DNA from: Chara braunii
Taxonomy: Eukaryota; Streptophyta; Charophyceae; Charales; Characeae
Reading direction: 5' to 3'
Length of the DNA stretch: 22,923 nucleotides
Assembly (NCBI GenBank): GCA_003427395.1
Contig: BFEA01000089.1
Location: 32,580-55,502, forward strand
Positions 1 to 8,533 of the stretch are shown piece by piece. Each line of letters starts with the position of its first letter. The stretch's first letter is position 1. The notes under the pieces are model-generated. The model had not been told where the DNA came from and did not search any database. It saw only the letters and a list, made by a program, of their open reading frames with translations. The position numbers and the translations under genes were made by a program.

Positions 1-33
1 CGCCCTCCTCTGGCCAGTGCCCAGGTAGCCCGC

Positions 34-155
34 CAGTGTGCAATGCAGCAGCGTGGCCTCTCTGTCTTGCCAGGCCAGAATGTCCCCAGCCCTGCAGTGC
101 GCAATGCAGCAGCGTGGCCTCACTGTCTTGCCAGGCCAGGATGCCCCCTGGGAGG
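34..155. repeat. Tandem duplication, 61-bp unit, two copies
   Basis: The stretch beginning CAGTGTGCAATGCAGCAGCG at 34 recurs at 95 as CAGTGCGCAATGCAGCAGCG, with only a few substitutions over the 61-bp unit. Both reading frames are open across it, but the frames simply repeat with the DNA and show no recognisable domain. I read this as a local non-coding duplication rather than a repeat protein. Confidence 0.85.
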
Positions 156-572
156 GCGAGACACTTTCCTAAATGGCTGCCTGTGCCCACTAGCTTCACG
201 TTGGGCCAAGGTGTCTGCCGACAGACCTATTCAGACCCTGGCCTGGGCCCGCAGCAGTCTAGCTGCCCAACTGTGGGACGTGGCTGCTGTGAAGAGCCCC
301 GAGGCTCACGATGTTGTCCTCACACTGGGGAGGCCCTTGTAACCAACTGGCACGGTTCAACTGTCTGGCGCCCCGACATGCAGAAATGACAAAAATAGGG
401 CCTCGTGTCAAAATGTAGGCCCGCCTTCACTTAGGGCAGGCACGAGGCTTGCTGTGGGCCCCTTGGACTGTTATAAGGCAGCTTGGCCCTGCTACCGGAT
501 ACTACGGCGATAGGGATTGTCTTTTCCCGCACACGATCCTGGCCATTGTCGCTGTATACATGAGTTCGAGCG
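156..572. other. Unassigned sequence
   Basis: Moderately GC-rich sequence with short open stretches only. I see no recognisable protein motif, RNA gene or transposon end. Confidence 0.5.
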
Positions 573-772
573 TATGAGTGCCAATCTTGTTGTTGTTCTT
601 CGTTTCTTTTTTTTAATTATTATTATTATTTTAAGGGGGCCCATTGGGCTTCATTATTACCAATCAAAGAAACATGAGGCCAGGAATCCCGCAACTGCAC
701 AATTCGGAAACAAAAGAATGCTGGGACCATTACCCTCAACAATACAACCCGGAAACATGAGTGCCAATCTAA
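573..772 (-). mobile_element. Possible 3' end of a minus-strand retroposon, A/T-rich tail
   Basis: A T-rich run with an ATT microsatellite (about 605-632) is followed by GGGGGCCCATTGGGCTTCAT. On the minus strand this reads as a body ending in ATGAAGCCCAATGGGCCCCC followed by an A-rich tail. The same ending (TGAAGCCCAACTGGGCCC then an A-rich tail) occurs on the minus strand near 6758, which suggests two copies of one retroposon 3' end. The phrase ATGAGTGCCAATCT occurs at both edges (about 574 and 758) and could be a target duplication or an internal repeat. No coding domain is visible. Confidence 0.35.
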
Positions 773-1220
773 ACGATGTGTAGTCGGCTTCCCAGACTGT
801 TTTTTTTGCAAACAATTATTTGGATCCTTTCTCGATTTGTGCTCGTCAGCCTTGAATGTGCAGGGTCCGTGCTTATGAAGTACCAAATTCCGTGTACCTT
901 CTGAAGCCCCAAGTTTTTGCTGTTCTGACGCTTCTGATTTCTCTCGGGATCTTTTTTTTGGTACCCCTTTTTTTTGTTCTCCTCAGTGCATGGAATCACA
1001 GTCCAATGAGGCCCCTATCGTGTCTAAGACGATGTTTCTTTTGGATTTCTTTGCAATTTCCTTTCGACAATCCATGCATCTGCATAGGAATTTGCGCGCC
1101 TTCGCAAGCGTGCTAGGAATTTTGCTCGGCAGTTGGAAACTCCGGAACTTACGGATGCTCTTCCTGCTGACGTGTCCTTTCTTGCAAATGGATGTTCCCG
1201 CACTTGCCCTTGAATGATCT
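773..1220. other. Unassigned sequence
   Basis: T-rich sequence with several homopolymer T runs. Short open frames exist on both strands but none has a recognisable motif. Confidence 0.5.
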
Positions 1221-1386
1221 GTGAATTTTCAGTAGGAAGCTGGATAGACGTAGGATTTTCATGCGCTCAATTCCGCGTGCTGATATTTCATTTGATTTTT
1301 TTCGTGAATTTTCAGTAGGAAGCTGGATAGACATACGATTTTCACGCGCTCAATTCCGCGTGCTGATATTTCATTTGATTTTTTTC
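1221..1386. repeat. Tandem duplication, 83-bp unit, two copies
   Basis: The unit starting GTGAATTTTCAGTAGGAAGC at 1221 repeats exactly one period later at 1304. The copies differ at about three positions in 83, so the duplication is recent or conserved. It contains the phrase TTTTCAGTAGG, which resembles a 3' splice acceptor context, but no exon can be tied to it. Confidence 0.9.
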
Positions 1387-1854
1387 AATCTTGGAGTAGC
1401 TTTAGAACCAGGAAGGATGGAACGTAACTGTTTCGGCTTTTTCTTTTCTGCACTGGCGCCATGCATGCAAGCTTTCCCTGCTTCTGGCTAGGACCCATGC
1501 CATCTTCACCCTCCTCCTCTTCGCACCTTCTCTACTACACTCGTAACTGTTTTCCATCCCCTCTCCTATCGCGCTTCGCCCTTGCTCCTCCTTGCCTGAA
1601 TCTTGGTCCCGCTCTGTGCCACCTTTCGCGCTCTCCTCCTTCCCGCCTTCATCCCCATACCATAGCTCCCTACCGATCCGTCGACATGCGATGACGTGCA
1701 AGGAGGATACTCCTCGTACGCTGTGATCTGATTGGCTGCAAAGAAACTCATGGGGATCGATATGGCTTTCCCCGAGCGATTAACCCAAACTCCCTCCTCA
1801 CCCCCTCCTATCTCCACCTCCCTCTCCTCCATCTTCCATTCCCCTCTTCGTAAC
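1387..1854. other. Unassigned, pyrimidine-rich on the plus strand
   Basis: A long C/T-biased stretch (about 1500-1640 and 1785-1850) with no domain. The bias could be that of an upstream promoter or 5' leader region, since it precedes a TATA-like sequence, but nothing here proves transcription. Confidence 0.4.
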
Positions 1855-1861
1855 TATAAAA
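1855..1861 (+). promoter_or_regulatory. TATA-box-like sequence
   Basis: TATAAAA lies just downstream of a C/T-rich block, the arrangement seen at many plant-lineage core promoters. A perfect 7-bp palindrome with a one-base centre (AACTTTC G GAAAGTT) follows at 1903-1917. The downstream sequence runs into adapter at 1989, so any transcribed region cannot be followed. Confidence 0.2.
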
Positions 1862-1988
1862 CCTGTAAGCGCGTCCGAAAAACTTTCTCTCAACCCTCTG
1901 CAAACTTTCGGAAAGTTGTGGCTAGAGTATGTGCAAGTAGCGAGTTGAAAAGTCCTGACGAGCTGACTGCACTGTATGCATGGCTGTG

Positions 1989-2018
1989 CTTATACACATC
2001 TAGATGTGTATAAGAGAC

Positions 2019-2020
<2 letters not shown>
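1989..2020. other. Nextera mate-pair junction adapter remnant (assembly artefact)
   Basis: The second half, AGATGTGTATAAGAGACAG at 2002-2020, is an exact copy of the Nextera mosaic end. It is preceded by CTTATACACATCT (1989-2001), the inverse-complement half with its first six bases altered or lost. This is library adapter rather than genome sequence. The flanks left and right of it may not be adjacent in the organism. Confidence 0.95.

Positions 2021-2068
<48 letters not shown>
2021..2068. repeat. (CT)n microsatellite
   Basis: About 24 CT units directly abut the adapter remnant. The array is probably genomic, but its length and left flank are uncertain because the join lies inside a gap-fill. 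Confidence 0.9.
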
Positions 2069-2071
<3 letters not shown>

Positions 2072-2531
2072 GTGGCTTTCCAATTCTTGCGTGAGCTGCA
2101 ACTTGTGGCGCCTATGATTTCTCCGTCGTGAGGTTGCGCATTCCTAGCACTTCCTCCTCATCCCCCTTCACCACGTGTGCGTTGTGCACCACGTCGTTAG
2201 TATGATCACAATAACAAGTCATTTTCTACATCGGATCTGCTTCAGGCTATCTCGCTATGCATAAGAAGATCGCCTCCTCCCTTTTTACACTTCTCTCTCA
2301 CTGCTTCTGTTTGTTCTCGCGCCTTTTGTCTCGTTGCTGTTACTGTTGCTCTCTCTTTGCCGATTTGCCCCTCTTACACCCTTCCTCCTCCTCGTCCTCC
2401 TGTTTATGCTTTTGCTGAGGCTGCTGCTGCTGCTGCTCCTCACAATCATCATCACCACCTTCGTCGTCTCCAGAATCTGTCTTCTTCTTCTTCTTCTTCT
2501 GCTTGGGAGGATTGTCGGTGGGCCGAGACAA
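2069..2531. other. Unassigned, with CTG/CTT triplet runs
   Basis: Pyrimidine-rich sequence with short triplet arrays, including CTGCTGCTGCTGCTG around 2420-2434 and a CTT run at about 2483-2500. Frames through these give low-complexity poly-Leu or poly-Ser. No protein domain is visible. Confidence 0.4.
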
Positions 2532-2588
2532 GGGATATGTGGAAAGCCCTGTGAGGATGATCGGAGGAGCCCAACCGATCGAAACGCG
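2532..2588. repeat. Diverged dispersed repeat, copy A
   Basis: GTGGAAAGCCCTGTGAGGAT and the following CCGATCGAAACGCG match a segment at 3100-3150 (GTGGAAAACCCTCTGGGGGT and CCGATCGAAATGCG). Spacing between the shared blocks is conserved, which supports common origin. Weaker matches continue downstream of both copies (ACACGT blocks, GGTGAAAGT). Confidence 0.55.
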
Positions 2589-3039
2589 TCGGGGATTGTG
2601 CGCGTGAGCTGAGATGAGTACGCGCGGCTATGTATTGACCAGCTCTTTCGACACGTGTACGAAAGGCACTTGGCCATTGTTTTCACTATTCTTCTTCTTG
2701 CCACTGTTTATTCTTCTTCTTCTTGCCGTACAAGTCGATCCAGGTGCGCATGGAACTACCAATGGGATATACATGGAATGGAAAAGAAAAAAAGACCCAA
2801 GAGATTACGCTATATGAGAGGGCAAAACAGACGGCCTCCGCCCTAGTTGGTGAAAGTTGAGAAGCTTGTGCGAAGATAGATTTGGCCACGGCCTATCTCT
2901 ATCGCTATCACCGTTCTTCGTCTTGCTTCTTTATCCTTCTTCAGGTCCAACTTACACTAGCACCATCCTAAATGTAGCTGACCTCATTTACAGCCAGACG
3001 TGTATGTATCTGGAAGCAATTACGCCAAAATTGAAGTAA
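2589..3039. other. Unassigned sequence
   Basis: Triplet CTT runs around 2690-2725 and otherwise unstructured sequence. I found no gene or complete transposon here. Confidence 0.4.
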
Positions 3040-3063
3040 AAAGTCCTAGTGTGAGTATGCCCT
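3040..3063 (+). mobile_element. Solitary end of the 20.8-kb terminal-inverted-repeat family
   Basis: This 24-bp stretch beginning AAAGTCCTAGTG differs at one position from the left terminal inverted repeat of the element at 20834-21480. No matching inverted partner was found nearby, so this is probably a truncated or decayed copy. The internal sequence that follows (3064 onward) does not obviously resemble the inside of the 20.8-kb element. Confidence 0.7.
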
Positions 3064-3099
3064 CGGTTGGGGGGTCAGTACGTGGGGCGCAGGGCATGG

Positions 3100-3150
3100 T
3101 AGTGTGGAAAACCCTCTGGGGGTGATTAGAGTGCAGCCGATCGAAATGCG
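3100..3150. repeat. Diverged dispersed repeat, copy B
   Basis: Second copy of the repeat at 2532-2588, sharing GTGGAAA.CCCT and CCGATCGAAA.GCG at similar spacing. It lies shortly downstream of the solitary transposon end at 3040. Confidence 0.55.
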
Positions 3151-3292
3151 CGCCGGTTAATGGACTGATTATTCTATTGCCCGTTTGAGGGGCCGACACG
3201 TAACGTATTATCACGAAGCGCGACATAACGTCTATGCGGCAGACCCGTTGTAGCCGTAGTCGCTGGTGAAAGTGCCCGTTGGGAAGGGAGTA

Positions 3293-3640
3293 CCGTTCAT
3301 GTGCTCAAGCGGACAGCGATCAGGTCTTTTGCCCTTGCCACTGAGTAGCTAAAGCTTGGTGCCCCAAGCGTGTCCCTGTGGAGGGGTGCACAGGGAAGTA
3401 ACATACTTATGCGCCTGGGAGCCGCAGCCCCTCCTCGCCAAGGTGTGTCAAGCTCACCAACTAGGGTACTTAGTCTATGGCGGCCGTTCATGTGCTCAAC
3501 CGGACAGCGATCAGGTCTTTTGCCCTTGCCACCGAGCAACTAAAGCCTGGTGCCAAAAGCGCGCAGGGAAGCAACATACTTATTCGCCGGGGAGGCGAAG
3601 TCCCTCCTCACCAAGATGTGCTTTGGGCTCAAACGTTCTC
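3293..3640. repeat. Tandem duplication, about 191-bp period
   Basis: CCGTTCATGTGCTCAA occurs at 3293 and again at 3484, followed in both by GGACAGCGATCAGGTCTTTT. Later shared blocks include GCAGGGAAG/CACAGGGAAG, AACATACTTAT and CCCTCCTC. The second copy carries a deletion of roughly 20 bp relative to the first. No coding function is apparent. Confidence 0.85.
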
Positions 3641-3791
3641 AGCAACTCTCTCTACTGTCGACCAGACAATGAAATCAGATCCTGAGAGCGTTTGAGCAGG
3701 GCTTCAACGGCCTCTCTGATCTCGTCCTGAAGAAACAGGGCAAGGAAGACGCGGTTATGCATCCTATATTCAGTAGTAGACGCCACCGCTT
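3641..3791. other. Unassigned; part of a stop-free stretch
   Basis: A plus-strand frame is open from about 3671 to 3910 and begins with plausible protein-like composition (for example FNGLSDLVLKKQGKED). It has no start codon, domain or clear splice sites, so it is not called as a gene. Confidence 0.25.
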
Positions 3792-3834
3792 GCCTGCGCG
3801 CAGGCTAGGCAGGCTACTTCCCTTAAGCCTGCCT
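3792..3834. repeat. Palindrome followed by a hairpin
   Basis: GCCTGCGCGCAGGC at 3792-3805 is a perfect 14-bp palindrome. It is followed by AGGCAGGCT (3807-3815) and AGCCTGCCT (3826-3834), a perfect 9-bp inverted repeat with a 10-nt loop. The two structures share GCCTGC/GCAGGC blocks. Function unknown; it could be a remnant transposon end or an RNA hairpin. Confidence 0.6.
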
Positions 3835-4152
3835 GGCTATGGTTGCAGAGTGGACGTTGCTGTTGGTGTAATTGGAGGAATTTGGAGCGTCTTCGAACTC
3901 TCCTACCCACCGTAGTAGATGATGGAGAACGCTTCTCTCTTTCTGTTACTTGGTTAGAAATGAGAAGTTAAAACTCCATTCTGTTGAAGAAGGGCAATCA
4001 ACGCTTGTGCGGTGCTGCTGGTAATCTCTCGTCTATATTGAAAAAAAGGCGAAAACAAAACGTGTGTGTGTGGCAGAGTGCGCCGTTCCTCCAAGTGACT
4101 CGAGGGCAAAGAGGCAAAGTTGGAGTGGCAAAGCCGTACAAAGGATCTCGTC
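3835..4152. other. Unassigned sequence
   Basis: No recognisable feature, apart from a short (GT)n run near 4062-4072. Confidence 0.4.
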
Positions 4153-4327
4153 ATAGCCATCTCCACACGGCAATCACCCCACGGGCATCTCCCCATGGCC
4201 GTCTCGCCTGTCTCCCCATGGCTATCTCTCGTCCATCGGGCTATGGCTATGGCGGTCTCGACATAGCCATCTCGCCTTAACCATCTCGCTTTAGCCATTT
4301 TAGCCTTAGCCATCTCCCCATGGCCGT
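4153..4327. repeat. Degenerate minisatellite built on AGCCATCTC / CCATGGC
   Basis: Imperfect units of roughly 13-20 bp with the core AGCCATCTCGCC or CCATGGCCGTCTCGCC repeat about ten times. In the last third the core appears as AGCCATCTC, AACCATCTC, AGCCATTTT and AGCCATCTC. The minus-strand frame reads as short repeated peptides (AKAKMAKARW), which only reflects the DNA repeat. Confidence 0.7.
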
Positions 4328-5527
4328 ATTACTAGAGCCAGCGAAGTTCGAGGAAGCATGCTGAGGGTTTCTCTTCCTTTGTCAAACCGAAAGAATGTTG
4401 AGATGAAGACGAGAGACAACCGCAGAACAGCAACAGCCCCCAGATACTGTCCCCGACAATGCAGCATTAGCGATTCGGTCCTTTGCACTGTGTCTTTTTT
4501 GCCTTGTGTTTCATTGAAATTCAATGATGTTTCGTCGAAGAAGATTGGAGAGCGCTTGTGGCCTAGGAGTCCATGGGCTCCGACTCCCACTTTCTCTTGC
4601 TGTGATCGGACGGCCAGGGCTTTGTGGATCTGAGGGCGTGCCAATCCTGAGGAGCCACGTGGCTGCGTTTTCCTTGTTGTTCAAGAGTCACAACGAGTGG
4701 CGAGGGTGACCCTCTTGTTGCAGCAAACGGCGTGGGGATGAATACTCGATGACGTCACTGGAAAAGACTCACAGCTCAAGCGTTGGCCGTCAGTCTCACC
4801 GCGGAACTTAGTCATCACATCCTCCACCTGTTACCTCTTAACTGAGCTGGCTGTCGCCTGCGCACAGTCTGAGGGGCTCCTATCGACTCTCTCTCCCATG
4901 CTCCCACATAGGTACTCTGTGGCTTTGTACTTGGTGTGTGAGAGTGTGCATGTACCTCTAGCTGGATTGGCTGGCAGGAAAAAGTGAGGGAGCAGGCGCA
5001 ACTCCTACCGTAGTATGACTCCTCTCTCGTGCTCTCTTTCTCTCTCTCTAGATTGGAATGCGTAGGCTGTTTCCGTTCGGACATGGAAGCCGGGAGCAGC
5101 GGCAAGGTCTTTTATGAAGGAAAGGGGTGAGGATGACAGGGCCGTCTGAAGACGGGGAAATTGCTGGCCTGCCGTTCGATCGCTCTATCTATCTGTAGAC
5201 GGGCTTTAACTTCATGTGGCAGAAGGACAAGAAGGGTCTCGCTCCATTAACACAATAATATTCTACATGCATTTCGACGTTTTCTACGAAAGGTGCATTC
5301 ATTTTGGACGAGTCCAACATTAAGTTGCTGTAAATAGATCAGCAACGGTTGGAGTTTGGGAATGGGGACAAGTGTGGGGGCGCATGCCTTCGACTGTTGA
5401 TGAACCAGGCGGATATGCATGTCCGTACGTTAGCGGCCAACGACTTGGAGTGTATTGCTAGATCTCGGCACACACACTGATCTGGTTTTCCGACAGAAAC
5501 TGCATTACTTATTAGCTCTTGAAGGAT

Positions 5528-5529
<2 letters not shown>
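4328..5529. other. Unassigned sequence
   Basis: About 1.2 kb with no recognisable gene, RNA or transposon end. Short CT runs lie at 5035-5050. Open frames on either strand are under 115 codons and lack motifs. Confidence 0.4.

Positions 5530-5609
<80 letters not shown>
5530..5609. repeat. (GA)n microsatellite ending at a single-N joint
   Basis: About 39 GA units run up to an N at 5610. The single N marks a scaffold or gap-closing joint, so repeat length and adjacency to the following foldback element are unreliable. Frames through it give Arg-Glu repeats that are not genes. Confidence 0.95.
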
Positions 5610-5622
5610 NACAACAACAACA

Positions 5623-5983
5623 CCCATACTTTGCCACACCACAAGTCACACTACTCGGTACTAACGTTTCTGTACTATGTACTAACAGGCACCCTACACT
5701 AGATTTTATGTACCATGTACTAACGGGGGCTCGTTGTTGTCGTTGTCGTTGTCTTTATTATTGTTGTTACTATTGCCCTTGTTATTGTTGTTGTTGTTGT
5801 TGTTGTTTGACACAATGTTACAGGGGCTAACTGCCTTTCGTATATGCTTTCATAAGTTCATCAGTAACATCGTGTCAAAAAAGAAGAAGAAGAAGGGGGG
5901 GTCCGTTAGTACGTGATACGTAAAATTTGTGTACAGAAAAGTTAGTACGGGGTAGTGTGACCTGTGGTGTGGCAAAGTACGGG
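5623..5983. mobile_element. Foldback / MITE-like element with about 53-bp terminal inverted repeats
   Basis: The left end starts CCCATACTTTGCCACACCAC. The right end, reverse-complemented, starts CCCGTACTTTGCCACACCAC, and about 47 of the first 53 positions agree. The octamer GTACTAAC recurs three times in the left arm (about 5660-5725) and twice, inverted, in the right arm (about 5900-5950). A second inner inverted repeat, TTTGACACAATGTTAC at 5806-5821 against 5864-5879, brings the arms together around a 42-nt loop. The left arm holds a (GTT)n array and the right arm an (AAG)n run. No transposase is encoded, so it is non-autonomous. An exact 93-bp copy of its left end lies at 15101-15193. Confidence 0.8.
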
Positions 5984-6450
5984 CCCCCCCAAACCTTACA
6001 CAAGGCATTTGGCATGGCTGGTGGCAAATCCAGGCCCTCAGGTCATGTGGGTCCACTACCTTTGCCGTTTCTTGCGGTTTTGGACAATTCCGATTGTATG
6101 GTGTATGGGGCTAGTACTTGCTTCAGTGAATGTACTTGGCACAACATTGGCCAAGTTCATTAAGTGAAGTTCTGGTTCAAGCATGTCCTTGAGCAAATGC
6201 TCGAGACATGCCTACACTTATACTTCCATAAATGAACCTGGTCAGGGTCTTTGGCCAGATTCAGTGATAAAAATACATCCCACAAAGTCCTGGTGCGAGA
6301 ATGGTCTTCCTGTTAGTAGAACTTAGTACACAGTAACACAAATGGCAAATGCGCTGATCAACAAAGATGGAACAAGGTGAATACCAAATTGTGTCACTGA
6401 TGCGCTTCTCTTGAGGTCCGCACCCTCCCCCAATCCAGGTCCTTACACTG
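5984..6450. other. Unassigned, with one hairpin at 6181-6210
   Basis: GCATGTC and GAGCA pair with TGCTC and GACATGC across 6181-6210, giving a 12-bp stem with a small internal loop. Nothing else in this stretch is recognisable. Confidence 0.4.
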
Positions 6451-6690
6451 CTTACAGTGCATTCCATAGTGTTTGTCCGGAAAAGGGGTTAATAAGGCGG
6501 TAGAAGGGGTCCTGTTAGAAGGCCCAGACTTTACTGAAACCATCAAGCAGCAAATACAACTGGATGGAACTAACTCGTTGGAGGATGGTCAAGCCACAAT
6601 ACCTTTCCATTGTGACATTCTGCATCACGTGACGTCTTACGGGATGAAAATTGTCCTAAAAATGGTCGAAAATTTAGAAGCTCAAGTTTG
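6451..6690 (+). pseudogene. Small LINE ORF2 C-terminal remnant
   Basis: The plus-strand peptide VEGVLLEGPDFTETIKQQIQ (about 6507-6566) aligns position by position with MEGVRLEGPEFMESIQQQIQ from the LINE fragment at 8534-9141, with 13 of 20 residues identical. The match fades on both sides and there is an in-frame stop just upstream (6467-6469), so this is a short decayed piece. It has no zinc-binding or reverse transcriptase motif of its own. It belongs to the same LINE family as the larger fragment but is clearly older. Confidence 0.65.
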
Positions 6691-6717
6691 TCACGCAAAG
6701 AAAAAGAAGAAAAATAA

Positions 6718-7033
6718 GTTGTTGTTTTTTTTTCTTTTTTTTCTTTTTTTTCTTTTGATCAGGGCCCAGTTGGGCTTCACAACATTTCTCATTTCCGGGA
6801 CAGCAAGGTTGTCCTGCCCCTCTCGGGACTCGGAGCCCTGTCCCAGCTAATCACAAGCACCAAAAAAGCAGAAGGGCCCACTCTACCAGCATCAGGTCTC
6901 CTGCAGAAAAGCCCTGAAAACCAATGAGACAGACGCCCCATCTACAATGACCAGGTTTGAAAAAGAAGCCCAGTGCTCCAAAAACCAAGCGACACCCTTG
7001 TCCACCGACGTCCCACACCTTACCCTCCTGTCT
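6718..7033 (-). mobile_element. Minus-strand retroposon 3' region with A-rich tail
   Basis: On the minus strand the body ends TGAAGCCCAACTGGGCCC, then GATC, then an A-rich tail interrupted by G (T-rich 6718-6757 on the plus strand). The ending is shared with 573-772. The body (6758-7033) has no recognisable domain and could be a LINE 3' untranslated region or a SINE. Its 5' limit is uncertain; I place it at the T-run that begins the next element. Confidence 0.4.
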
Positions 7034-7160
7034 CTTTTTTTTTTTTCCCCCCTTCTTTTTTATTAAATGCTCTGATCTATTCGTGGGGAGCAACACGTGC
7101 TGAAAACCGGGCTCAGCGTCCCTCATTACGTACCCCACGCCGTGGCCCAGGCATGCCGAT
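7034..7160 (-). mobile_element. SINE-like copy of the GGGACGCTGG family
   Basis: On the minus strand, GAGGGACGCTGAGCCCGGTT and then CAGCACGTGTTGCTCCCCAC match the plus-strand copy at 9542 (GGGACGCTGGACCCGTTTTC, then CAGCAGGTGATGCTCCCCAC). The copy is cut short after about 60 bp of matching body and runs into an A-rich tail (T-run near 7037-7047 on the plus strand). Upstream on the minus strand is a GC-rich head with GCCTGGGCCACGG. Confidence 0.6.
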
Positions 7161-7825
7161 CGTAGGCACATCCTTCTTTCCTCTCTCCCCCTGCCTTTAC
7201 GTAATCCCGACTATCTCGCGCAAATGCTGATTGATATAAATTTTACAAGCGCAACTAAATCACTCTCTAATCAAACTTGGGAATATTGGCGCGGTCAGGA
7301 GGATCGACTAACGAGTAGGAGCAGGCCAAGAGGTGAGTTAGAAGTTGGGAGATCTGGTGAGCCGGTTGCGAGTGTGCGAGGTTGACATGCGGCCACGACG
7401 GACTGTGGAGCACGGGTGGGCCCGGCGATAGGGGAGCGGGAGGCAGTTTTACGTGCTGGAAGTGGAAGTAGGCAGGCACTTCGGTCTGCTGGGGATCTCT
7501 GCCTTCCAAATTTTGCCTTTAGGTTATTTATGAAGGATGGGGGTTTGGGGAATGGGAGGTTTGCTTGCCTACATGAAATGGGGTCGCTGGCTGGGCGAAT
7601 GGGGAGAAACAGATCACACGTAAGAATCTTAGTCCAACTCTATTAGCAGCAGCCAGGGGACTCGTGTATACTAGCACTCACCTGAGGCTGGCATGTAGGT
7701 AATCAATTGAGGCTGCTGTGTAGCTTTACCTCTCAAATGTCCTTCTTTGTAGGTGACCCCTGCAACTTGCTGCCATTACAGTTGCATGTCTATTCAATCA
7801 AACAATCACAATGTTCATGGTTAAT
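7161..7825. other. Unassigned sequence
   Basis: No domain or repeat recognised. This is the 5' flank of the inverted LINE segment, so a target-site duplication for that insertion should lie near 7800-7825, but I could not identify one by eye. Confidence 0.4.
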
Positions 7826-8533
7826 TGGAACCATTTGACGCTCCTTAGCGCTTCTTTGCTGATATTCAAATGATTCATCCATCTCGCTTCCACCCGGTCC
7901 CGTAGGTTGGTTTTTGGCCGGAGCATTCTGTATGTGGCTTTAACTGTGATACCGTTCAACGTTTTAGTGCTGGTTCTGCCCCTGCCTATTGTGTTCGTCC
8001 ATACCCACTCCTCGGGGTCTAAAGGCAGTTGAGATATTGGCGTAACCGGGGAGAACGCCACCCATCTATCGTCCTCCCTCAGCACTCTAATTTTTGTGAG
8101 TTCATTCTCTTCGACTAATTGTATATGTTCAGGATTGACCCTTTGGAGTGAGTTATCACTACAAATTGTAAAAATGTCTACTGCCACCGATCCTGTTGAA
8201 TCTCTGCGCACTACATTACCCACTACTCCCTGGCGGCCCTGAATTAATACCCATTCCGACTCTCGTATTAAGGGCCCCTTTCTCAAAATTTTCCACCCGT
8301 TCAGGGGGATACATACTATCAGGTTTTCCAGCGCCTCTTCCGGTCTGTGACAAATATCTCAGCTTTGCCTTGAGTTGGTCTCTTGTGATCCAGTCTCTGC
8401 TGTCCACGTCCCAGATGTCTCCAATTCTAAGGATCCCCTTTTTCACCCATCCTTTCCATGGGGAGTTCGCACAGTGCAGGACCTGACCTCTTGTGTTAGT
8501 TATCCTTCTATTCCCAAATAATGGTTGTCGGGC
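7826..8533 (-). pseudogene. LINE ORF2 segment upstream of zf-RVT, inverted
   Basis: Read on the minus strand from about 8533, the peptide runs PLFGNRRI, then WVKKGILRIGDIWDVDSRDW, then (after a frameshift near 8280) a stretch ending NGITVKATYRMLRP ... RWMNHLNISKEALRSVKWFQ. This is the arrangement found in plant LINE ORF2 between the reverse transcriptase domain and the C-terminal zinc knuckle: the 'G(I)...(I/V)GDLWD' block, then the 'VK..Y..L' and 'KWF' block before it. The reverse transcriptase and endonuclease domains are missing. Two frames overlap at 8216-8286, showing one frameshift beside a G/C homopolymer. The zinc-binding continuation lies on the opposite strand from about 8537, so this part is inverted relative to the rest of the same element. 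Confidence 0.75.

Noticed and set aside
3671-3910. Possible exon in the stop-free plus-strand stretch
   Set aside because: Composition is plausible at first, but it has no start, no convincing splice sites and runs through the palindrome.
4062-4072. Short GT run near the minisatellite
   Set aside because: Common in this sequence; no significance.
5455-5664. Open frames rich in Arg-Glu across the (GA)n array
   Set aside because: They are translations of a dinucleotide repeat, end at an N and show no protein features outside it.
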